A stretch of 64,000 nucleotides of DNA, taken from the NCBI RefSeq assembly GCF_000182565.1, contig NW_015971537.1, positions 1,833,299 through 1,897,298 on the forward strand, given 5' to 3'. Made by a program: the position numbers and the translations under genes. How positions within the stretch are numbered: position 1 is the first letter of the stretch; every line of letters starts with the position of its first letter. The stretch is from Spizellomyces punctatus DAOM BR117. Taxonomy: Eukaryota; Chytridiomycota; Chytridiomycetes; Spizellomycetales; Spizellomycetaceae. This document shows, piece by piece, positions 45,660 through 54,009 of the stretch. The notes under the pieces were generated by a model that searched no databases, was not told where the DNA came from, and saw nothing but the letters and a program-made list of their open reading frames with translations.

Positions 45660-46757
45660 TCACGGGTGACCATCTTTGTTAGGGAATGACGACGACAAGC
45701 CATACAGATATCCAAGAAATTTGCTATCATCAATTCTATCATCAAAGAATGTTTGCCGCATCTTGAAAAACGTCTTTGAGGTTAAAAGACTATCGCTTCC
45801 CGCTTGGTGTTGTGGCCCCACTCTTGCAATCTGTAAAACCACAATATTTGATTTAGTGCTTATGCTGCTCCGGCCTCAGACGATCCGGAGCTCACCTGAA
45901 GATCGTCAGCAACATCCTGCAGTCCTCCTTTCAGATTCTTACAGCTCTTCATGAGATATTTGATATCATATATACAAGGGAAATAAATCCTCAGAAGGTC
46001 AAAAAAATCCGATTCTTCTGCCGGTAGCGGCTGGCAGGTCAGGATTTTCAGCAGGTAGCCGAAATCATATCCACTACAATCGAAATTGCTATGAAGTGGT
46101 ATTCCAATGTTAAACCACACGTAGTAACCACAAACCTGTGGAAAGAGACCCATTTTACGTCATCCAGTAGCACAAATCCGGAACTAATTAGCAGCTCGCC
46201 AAAATGCTCCACATCAATTCCATATTCTTCATTTTTTTTGAAATCAATTCCTGATTTAGTCAAAAGGTCAATCGAATCCTGAGCATACATGTCGTCGCTG
46301 TATACCGTCATACAGTAAAATAGCGGTCAATCGCTACCCTCTCATGTAAGTTCCGATGTTATAAGCTCACCTCAGATTGAACTTGAAGTTGAATTGCCAG
46401 GTGCACACGCCGGGTGGGTGATTTCCTTCTTCATCCGCAAAAGTTATGCCAAGTTGGATTATCTTCAAAAGGTCGACGTTACATCGGAGGGTTTGGTAGT
46501 GATAGTCGGCTGATGTCCGGAAGTTGCCAATTGGTCGAGCAACTACGCCAGGGAATTCCGTATCCTAGCATAGTGGGCCAATAAGCAAGGTAATCGACAT
46601 CGAACACACAACTTGTACATCATCTCGCTTTGACGCAGCATACCATAGATAGGTAGGGATACCTTTCTACTAAGTCGCGCAAAACAGCCATTTCATCCTC
46701 TAGATTCGAATCCCACACCTCCCTCACCCATGACTGCCCTTGACCATCCTGTCCCAT
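45660..46757 (-). CDS. POP2: CAF1/POP2/CNOT7 deadenylase
   Basis: Catalytic 3'-5' exonuclease of the CCR4-NOT complex that shortens poly(A) tails. It starts at 46757 with [20 protein letters not shown] and then [12 protein letters not shown]; the DTEFPG box is expected next and the visible text continues [19 protein letters not shown]. Further exons give [55 protein letters not shown] and, last, [20 protein letters not shown], ending [15 protein letters not shown]. The catalytic acidic residues of the DEDD family fall in these blocks. About seven exons. It has the usual length for the family, without the long Gln-rich N-terminus of S. cerevisiae Pop2. Confidence 0.93.
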
Positions 46758-47145
46758 GGGATTCCCAGTCCCGTTCTGCATTTGCTACGAAGATCTTCAG
46801 TCGTCCGTTTCCTATACGTAGCTTAAAAGCAGTGATGCACTCTGCCAGGAGAAATCGTTGGGTATATGTAGCACTGACAAATGGAGAGACAGAGGAGCAG
46901 CACAAGTTTCTATCAAGTTTGTCCTGGGAATATCCTGATGTTATCGGGTTGTGAAGTCGGCAAGTGATTGTGGTCTGGCTATGAGCAGGAACAAGCACCA
47001 GCGTTGAGCCTGAGCGGGGATCCCGCCTCACGTGGCCATTCCCATGGCAACAAATCAATGGTGACTCATTCAGCACAATTTAGAGTCAATCAACTCTTTC
47101 CGACCTACCTCGTCGAGAGCAACGTCCTACCACTACCCCCAAAAC
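46758..47145. promoter_or_regulatory. divergent promoter, POP2 / COX15
   Basis: Gap of about 390 bases between divergent starts. A frame on each strand is open here but is a shadow. No specific element is recognised. Confidence 0.4.
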
Positions 47146-48919
47146 ATGAATGGACTTTATAGAACTATAGCCGGGAGGACCAGGAGCGGCCGTTTCTTTG
47201 CGAAGGCTCTCGCAGAAGGAGCGCGATCCTCTACTTTGTGTGTTAATGCAAAGAGTGGCCTTTTGGCTCGGGCCGGCTTGCGTTGGCAATGCTCGAATAC
47301 ATTTCCTAGAATTGGTAGCGATCCTTTCAACATGTTTGAACGCTTACCCACATCTCTACATCCGAACGCACTGCGCATATCTTCCGGTGTACGCGCTCAG
47401 CATTCATCGACTGTAGCATCGCCTATTCTCGCCGATGCATCGCCTGTGCAAGGGAAGGAATTGCAAACGGAACATACTGAGCAACATCGACAAGATCATC
47501 AGGAAGAGGCACCAAGCAAGCCCATCGTTGGATGGTGGTACCTCTTCTCTGGGTCTCTTGTTTTTGGTATTGTGGCCATCGGTGGCCTAACCCGGCTCAC
47601 TGAGAGTGGGCTGTCCATCGTAGAATGGAACCTGATCAAAGGGATGAAACCACCAAGATCACAGCAGGAATGGGAAGAAGAGTTTGAAAAATACAAGCAG
47701 TTCCCAGAATATAAGTTGTGAGTATGGCGAACCAAGTTACCTCGGTTGGCGCGTCTCACCTATCCATTCCCATGACAGGTTGAATCATCATATGACGCTG
47801 CCCGAATTTAAGTCGATATTTTACATGGAGTGGGCTCACCGAATGGTCGGGCGCTTTATTGGTCTTTCATTTATTATCCCTGGAGCGTATTTCGCGTATA
47901 AAGGCCATATGTCCAAGATAATCCGCAATCGTTCCCTTCTAGTGGCTGCTTTGATTGGTGGTCAGGTAGGGCAGGGAACCCGTCTCAAGCTCATTACCTT
48001 CGTAACACTTACCTAGATTACTCTATGCAAAGGGTCTCTTGGGTTGGTACATGGTCAAAAGTGGCTTATCGGATGAGATAATGGAGAAAGCGCACGCCGT
48101 CCCGCGTGTCAGTCACTACTGGTTAGCCGCTCATCTCGGGTCCGCTTTTACGATTTACTCTATCATGCTTGTAACTGGTCTCGATATCCTGAGGGCGAAT
48201 AAGGCAAAGGCGATTGAGGTACGGTGTAGGTTCCTTTCTGTATGCTAACAGACTATATCCTAATGATTCGTCCCCCAGAACCTGCGCTTGATATTAAAAC
48301 ATGCGGATGTAATAAAGTTCCGGAGGTACGCAATCGGCACGGCAGGACTGGTTTTCCTAACCGCCATGTCAGGTATGTAAACTATCTGACATCTGGTTTA
48401 GACAGCTGACTAACATGATTGGCGTAGGGGCTTTCGTGGCAGGTTTGGACGCCGGATTAATTTACAACGAGTTTCCTAAAATGGGTGAAGGATACGTGCC
48501 ATCCGATATGTGGGCGATGTCGACACGAACGGAGCGGAATCCTAACCCAGGACCCTTTTGGAAGGATCTGTTGGAGAACCCCTCTGCTGTTCAGTTCAAT
48601 CACCGCGTGCTGGTAATTCTTACTACTTGTGGAAAGAGCAGTGACAGGTCCCTTACAGTTTCATCCCGCTTAGGCCATGACGACAGCAAGTTCAGTTGGA
48701 GCTCTTTGGCTATATTCGCGTCGAGTCAAGCTTCCGCGAAATGCACGTTTGGCTGTCAACGCTCTCCTTGCAATGGCGGGTGTGCAAGTGACGTTAGGGA
48801 TTACTACCCTTCTCTACCTCGTGCCGGTCCCCCTAGCGGCGGCCCACCAGAGCGGATCGTTGACGTTATTGTCGATTGCACTGTGGCTCATGCACACCCT
48901 CCGATATGTAAAGAGATAG
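47146..48919 (+). CDS. COX15: COX15, heme A synthase
   Basis: Inner mitochondrial membrane monooxygenase that converts heme O to heme A for cytochrome oxidase. The first exon codes an Arg-rich presequence ([20 protein letters not shown]) and then the first transmembrane block [20 protein letters not shown] with [12 protein letters not shown]. The next exons carry [15 protein letters not shown] (heme-ligand His) and later [35 protein letters not shown] and [13 protein letters not shown] with the remaining conserved His residues. All four heme-binding His positions are present. Six exons; the stop is at 48919. The order of landmarks and the length of about 470 residues are typical. It is divergent from the deadenylase gene. 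Confidence 0.95.
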
Positions 48920-49111
48920 TAGACTGGGCGCCGAACACATATAATTATCATTATGACCACAAAAACGTTCCATCAATTGGCTATAACCTCCGTGCCACTA
49001 TGAGCATTTTCCATTTCTGAGTTCGAAGCAATGATAAAGCTTGGGGATGTGCAGGACACACAGACCCAGCCCGTCCGCGTCATGAACGTACTGTAGTGGT
49101 ATTCGGACAGA

Positions 49112-49119
49112 GTCACGTG
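49112..49119. promoter_or_regulatory. GTCACGTG site, MT-A70 gene promoter
   Basis: Match to RTCACGTG 67 bp before the ATG of the MT-A70 gene, in the 266-bp gap after COX15. Function is inferred from position. Confidence 0.4.
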
Positions 49120-49185
49120 TGCTAAACTCGGACATTCGGACGAGCGGACCAAAGACGGATACTTTGGAAATACTTTACACTTTAC

Positions 49186-50384
49186 ATGAGCAAGATGCCG
49201 CCTTCAAGAGGACCAATGGCCATATCATCAGATGTCGATGTGTTGACTAGTGATTCTGAAGTATTGAATATTGTAGAGTCGGACGGCGATGGGGATTTCG
49301 CTCCTAGTCGACCTGGTAAACGTTCACAACGAGTCTCTAAAATCGTGTCCAAAACATCTGTATCCAAATCACGGACAAAATCAAAATCTTTAAAGTCCAC
49401 TTCAAGACTATCTCGTCCAGAAATAGTTCGTGCCTCCTCAGTTGTTTCCACCGGGTCGTCAGCATCTGGTACGGCTAGCGCTGACGGGAAAGAGGATGCC
49501 GCCAAGATTGGGCCGGAATCGTCACTGGAGGAGCTGTTGAAGCGAGAAGAGCATCTTCAGCTCCAGATTGATATACTTATGGAAGAAATTAAAGTATTGA
49601 GAGGAGGGGAGAAGAGTAACGCGGTCGGTGATCAAGCCGAGGAAGAGGGTGAGTTTCTGATATACATTTTCTAGCGGTCAAGTTGATACAACCCATGATA
49701 TAACATATTTCTACAGAAATTGATTATTCCAACTTTGACGCTCCTGAATGGTGTGTTCCAATCAAAGCAAATGTCATGACCTTTGAATGGGACCGATTAG
49801 CAGATGCCTGCCAGTTCGATGTCATTCTCATGGATCCGCCATGGCAGCTGGCTTCTCATGCTCCGACCCGAGGTGTAGCGATTGCATACCAGCAGCTTCC
49901 AGATGCCTGCATTGAAGAGCTTCCTATCCAGAAACTGCAGAAGAACGGGTTCATCTTTATCTGGGTGATCAACAACAAATACGTCAAGGCATTCGAGTTG
50001 ATGGAACGTTGGGGATACAAATACGTGGATGATATAACTTGGGTGAAGCAGACTGTCAATAGGCGGATGGCAAAAGGTCATGGCTATTACTTACAACATG
50101 CCAAGGAAACCTGTCTGGTGGGGAGGAAGGGCAATGACCCACCCGGGTGTCGACATGGTATAGCAAGCGATGTGATCTTTTCGGAGAGACGAGGACAAAG
50201 CCAAAAGCCCGAGGAGTTGTATGAGATGATTGAAGAGCTAGTACCAAATGGTAATTCAATCTCGCAACACAACCTTCACATTATCAATACTGAGACCAAT
50301 TGAATTCTAGGAAAGTATCTTGAGATATTTGGACGAAAAAATAACCTAAGGGACTTTTGGGTCACAGTAGGAAATGAATTATAA
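49186..50384 (+). CDS. MT-A70 adenine-N6 methyltransferase, MTA1-like
   Basis: S-adenosylmethionine-dependent adenine-N6 methyltransferase of the MT-A70 family. The first about 160 residues are basic/Ser-rich and disordered, with a short coiled coil (LLKREEHLQLQIDILMEEI). After an intron comes the catalytic domain: FDVILMDPPWQL with the DPPW active-site motif, then HAPTRGVAIAYQQLP, NGFIFIWVINNKYVKAFELM, YYLQHAKETCLVGRKGND, SQKPEELYEMIEELVPN, and after a last intron GKYLEIFGRKNNLRDFW. In METTL3 the segment after DPPW is shorter and runs into LPYGTM. Here the HAPTRGVAIAY segment and KGHGYYLQHAKE resemble the MTA1 group described from ciliates, algae and early fungi, which methylates DNA. Clade assignment is from memory and needs a tree; METTL4 and METTL3 are the alternatives. 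Confidence 0.85.
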
Positions 50385-50964
50385 AGAATAGACTGTCTTG
50401 TGGCCATCTGATCCCCATAGAACATAGACGCCATAGGCCATTAAGCAATGCAACTTGATGGACATGGCTTATGGTCCATTCGCGATATAAGCCTTCGGCA
50501 GCGGGAGAGATGTCACAGACAAGTCCCTGGAACATTGGTCAAAGATGGCTGCATATCCTTGATACATCACCAATGCATTTGGCGAATACGTCCACTGCCC
50601 AAGTATAGCACCTATTTTTTTCTGACTGGACAAACAGCGCACATGCAGAGTATCATGGTGCTGCATTAGCTGCGAAGGAAAATTATTGCATCATTGAAAC
50701 AGTTTCCCTTGCTGTAACATGTTCGGGCCAACACCATCGGGATGGACGAACTACCAATATGGGACAGAAAGAGAGAAGCGAATACTATCGGACAGGGTTA
50801 TAAGGGGTAAGCTTCTTGTAAGACTCTTGCGTGGGGCTCTCGTACAGCGTGATAATGGTCCTGCAAAGTTCCGTCCTGCCCCAAATTCTCGACGGATGGG
50901 GGGGGGGGGGGGGGCGAAATTCGTTAACGATCTCCATTTAGGAGGGTACAGCATGTCGCAGCAT
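50385..50964. other. intergenic, with a 17-G run
   Basis: No supported gene. It contains an uninterrupted run of 17 G at 50898-50914, about 50 bp outside the left inverted repeat of the unit to the right. Confidence 0.45.
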
Positions 50965-51001
50965 GTGCAGATAAACTGGGACCCCACATGACCACACGTG
51001 A
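50965..51001 (+). repeat. left terminal inverted repeat
   Basis: Begins GTGCAGATAAACTGG and ends ACACGTGA. It is the inverted partner of 52878-52915: I count 34 matches, three mismatches and one gap. Its inner end lies 16 bp from the stop codon of the BTB gene. Confidence 0.75.
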
Positions 51002-51017
51002 CAGATTCACTCATGCA

Positions 51018-52170
51018 TCATTTCATCGCGGCTAGCAAGTTCACCATGCCAAAGTATTCGGCCTCCTTCTTAAGCATATCCTTTTCTCCCGCAGATAAAC
51101 CCTCTGGGACACTCCGTCTTCTTAGCCAGAACAATATCTTGGCAAATATCTGTCCATCGGCGTCAATAAATACCGTTCCATCGGCATGCGACTTTGCGGT
51201 CCACCGATCGCTAAACATGGATGCCAGCATGGACTCTGGCTCGTGGGATGGTGCTAGAGTAGATCGCGCCACCGTGTAGTGGATACCACCAACATTCAAG
51301 GATACCGGGTTTTTATTTGCTTCGAGGGTCGTTTCCAACAGCTGAAGATTGCCCATGGCATCCTTGAATGCTTCTTCCTGATCGCGTTTTGCCATCTTCA
51401 GAGCTTCTTCCTTGTCCTCATATTGCTTGCCGAGCGAGTCCAAGTAGTCGTAAAGTTCTCGTTTGATCTTATCTACTTGTGTCGATGGGAGATCGAGTTG
51501 TGTGTTGGAGATGGGAATCTCCCCGTCACTTGTTCTGGCTGGTGCCTAGTGTGAGCATCTCAGCTGTTCAGCAGGGACCATGATTACATCGGGCACTACT
51601 ACCTGCTGTCTCCTGCTGTAGCCGCCCTACGATTTGTTCCAATTCCTGAACTCTACGTCTCAGCAAGATCCTTTGTGCGTGCATGGTGCCCATCATTTTC
51701 AGATACTTTTCTGCCGTATAATCCTTCTTGAATCCACATTCACCATACCAATTCCGTACCCCCCATAAGATATAGTCGGGAAGCAGGGACCAATCAGTCA
51801 AATTAGTCATGGTAGTTATGTGTTTACTCATCTGCGCATGTTGTTGATCTAACATGCCGCCATAGGAACAGTTCATCGAGAAAGTCACGCCGCATCGACA
51901 GGTATACATGTTATGAGGATTGATCCATTCACGATGAATGACGTAGTGGTGTGGGTTTCCTGTTGGAAACGTCCAATTGTGCTGTCCCTGGAGTCGTGCA
52001 AGACGGAAGGCAGGATCAAGGTCGGGGTCCGGGGCATTCATGAGTTCCTGATATACCCTTTGTTGTACGTTACTGGCGATCTCTGCAAGGACTCGCTTGC
52101 TGTCACGGTTGAAGCGGTTGGCATATTCGCCTAACTCATCCTCGGATAAGACCAGAGATTGAAAAGACAT
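51018..52170 (-). CDS. BTB (T1/KCTD-type) protein with novel N-terminal domain
   Basis: Two-exon gene of about 360 residues. The C-terminus is a T1/KCTD-type BTB domain: VSLNVGGIHYTVARSTLAPS, MLASMFSDRW, DGTVFIDADGQIFAKILFWL, and KKEAEYFGM. The middle is a coiled coil (LLRRRVQELEQIVGRLQQE and YLDSLGKQYEDKEEALKMA), split by an intron at about 51605-51533. The N-terminal half contains an aromatic segment (NWTFPTGNPHHYVIHREW) and a Cys/His pattern, YTCRCGVTFSMNCSYGG then HAQMSKHI, which could bind zinc; I do not recognise this domain. The start is ATG 52170 (MSFQSLVLSEDEL). KCTD proteins usually adapt Cul3 ligases or oligomerise, but the unusual N-terminus leaves function open. It sits between the inverted repeats of a Tc1-like unit. 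Confidence 0.78.
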
Positions 52171-52344
52171 GGCGCTTATAGCAAAAAAGAAAGCTTTATT
52201 GATTGCCAGTCCCATTAGCTGATCCAAGTAGCGGAGGATTACGTCAGAAAGAGCGCGTTTTGCCCTAGTGGGGGGTCGCTCGTTTGCTTGCCTCCCCCCT
52301 CCAGGGCTTCCTGTTGGCTTTCTGACCTACTGAAAGCCGGCTGA
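52171..52344. other. spacer with inverted C-rich stretch
   Basis: This 174-bp stretch lies between the BTB start and the transposase remnant. It contains a GGGGGG/CCCCCC inverted pair (around 52270 and 52303), able to form a hairpin. It may be the BTB promoter or a junction scar. Confidence 0.3.
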
Positions 52345-52866
52345 TAATATGAAATAAGCCGAGGTGAAAGACTGCATAGACAATGCATCCGAAGAACGCG
52401 CAGAAGTGGACGGCAAAGTGTCATGTTCTGGGGATGCTTTTTCGGTGGAATAAAGGGTGTATTAGCCAATATCGAAAAGATTGATAATTCTCAATGTGGA
52501 ATCGATTCAGAAGCATATATTCAACATTTAAACGGGTATATGTTACCTTTTTACCGCATTCCAGGTGTCTTTTTCTTCCAACAAGATAACGCACCCATTC
52601 ATACATCACATCTTTCACGCCAGTGGTTTCAGCAGAATAACATCCACCTTCTCAAATGGCCAGCAATCTCCTGATCTTGATTCCATCGAGAATCTATGGT
52701 CAATCTTGAAAAGACGGGTATATAGACAGAATCCTCATAATGTAGAACAATTAAAGGCGATGGTGCAAGAAGAATGGGTATATCTCCAGAATATCTGTTT
52801 AAACTAGTTGAATCTATGCCTAGACGCATGCAGGCTGTGGTAGATGCCAATGGAGCTATTGACTAG
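52345..52866 (+). pseudogene. Tc1/mariner-type transposase remnant
   Basis: Carboxy-terminal half of a Tc1-family DDE transposase. Recognisable pieces are RGERLHRQCIRRTRRSG, VMFWGCFFGGIKG, FFQQDNAPIHTS (second catalytic Asp) and DLDSIENLWSILKRRV (catalytic Glu), ending DANGAID. The N-terminal DNA-binding domain and the region of the first catalytic Asp are missing, with an in-frame stop at about 52340. Two frameshifts are visible, near 52672 (between KWPA and the SPDLDS-type block) and near 52780 (before the EYLFKLVESMPRRMQA block). The protein is therefore inactive. The right inverted repeat follows at once. Confidence 0.88.
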
Positions 52867-52877
52867 ACTAGATTAGT

Positions 52878-52915
52878 TCACGTGTTATCACGTGGGGTCA
52901 CCAGTTTATCTGCAC
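52878..52915 (-). repeat. right terminal inverted repeat
   Basis: Read on the minus strand it begins GTGCAGATAAACTGG and ends ACACGTGA, pairing with 50965-51001. It contains two CACGTG palindromes (52879-52884, 52889-52894), 90-110 bp before the THG1 ATG, so the old transposon end now forms part of that promoter. Confidence 0.75.
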
Positions 52916-52984
52916 ACTTGCTGTCCCTCATCAGCGAGTCGTTCATGAACTCTACATTATCACCACTGGTTCCCCCCATCAACC

Positions 52985-53943
52985 ATGGCTTGTAGCAAGT
53001 ATGAATATGTCAAGGTCGGTGCTCTGCGGTCGTCACATTCATCCCGGTATGCTACACCGCGAGAAGGCGCTATCCAGCAGACGGCAAACAGAATCTAATA
53101 TGGTAGTTATGTAACCTCTAGTTGTTTGAACAAAACATTACCCTCCTCCCAAATACCTGGCTTGTTGTCCGAGTCGACGGTCACAGCTTTCACCGGTTTA
53201 CCTCAGAACACGATTTTGCAAAGCCAAACGACATTCGCTCCTTACAACTCATGAACTATGCGGCCCAGCGCTGCATGCAAGAAATGCAGGACATTGTTCT
53301 CGCCTATGGTCAATCAGACGAATTCAGCTTTGTGTTTCGCCGATCCACAAACTTGTATAAGCGTCGAGAGGCAAAGATCACGAGCACCTTGTGCAGTTTA
53401 TTTACTTCCAATTTTATCTTTCATTGGAAACGATTTTTTGCGGATCTGGAGCTCAAGTATCCACCATCCTTTGACGCCCGCGCGGTATGTTATCCAACGG
53501 ATCAGAATTTGAGAGATTATATGAGCTGGAGGCAAGCGGATTGTCATATCAACAACTTGGTGTGTGCACTTAATGTCGCGAATGCTCGTAAAACGGAAAG
53601 TCACTAACGGAAGGTCTTTCCTTAGTACAATACTGCGTTCTGGTCCTTGGTTCAAGATACAAGCAATCCACGAACAGAAAGAGAAGCTCAAGCCATCCTG
53701 AAGGATACGGATTCCGCAGCTAAAAATGAGCTTCTTTTCACTCAGTATGGGATCAACTATAACAAGCTCCCAGAAATTTTTCGCAAGGGCTCGACTCTTT
53801 TCCGCCGACTAAGTGAAGTGGCGGCGTCGACACGAGATGGTACTTCGGAAGTCAAGAGAACCAAGAACCTAGTCGTAGTAGAACATGGCGATATCATAGG
53901 AGACAAGTTTTGGCAGGAGAATCCACAGATTTTATCAATATGA
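52985..53943 (+). CDS. THG1: Thg1, tRNA-His guanylyltransferase
   Basis: Adds the extra 5' guanosine (G-1) to tRNA-His in a 3'-5' polymerisation reaction. Exon 1 reads MACSKYEYVK. After an intron comes LFEQNITLLPNTWLVVRVDG with the HSFHRFTSEHDFAKPND block; the metal-binding Asp is in RVDG. Next are DIVLAYGQSDEFSFVF (second catalytic acidic pair, SDE) and FDARAVCYPTDQNLRDYMSW. The last exon starts YNTAFWSLVQ, carries GINYNKLPEIFRKGS, and ends NPQILSI. Three exons and about 270 residues, normal for the family. All catalytic motifs are intact, so the nearby transposon has not damaged it. Confidence 0.95.
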
Positions 53944-54009
53944 TTGATAGTAGCAGATAGTTTGTATATAGTATATGTACATGTGGCATGGTCGACATCT
54001 CGATTGTGT

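Larger units (their letters stand above)
50965..52915. mobile_element. Tc1-like unit with internal BTB gene (candidate)
   Basis: Two inverted repeats of about 38 bp bound a 1.95-kb segment. Inside it, from left to right, are an apparently intact BTB-domain gene on the minus strand and the 3' half of a broken Tc1-like transposase on the plus strand, whose frame ends 12 bp before the right repeat, as in normal Tc1 elements. The left half of the transposase is absent. The segment therefore looks like an element whose 5' half has been replaced by a host-type gene with an intron. I could not identify a clean TA target duplication outside either end, so the two repeats might instead belong to two separate insertions. 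Confidence 0.5.

Noticed and set aside
46693-47076. 127-codon minus-strand frame upstream of POP2
   Set aside because: It overlaps the POP2 first exon in a different frame and reads through the POP2/COX15 promoter; a shadow.
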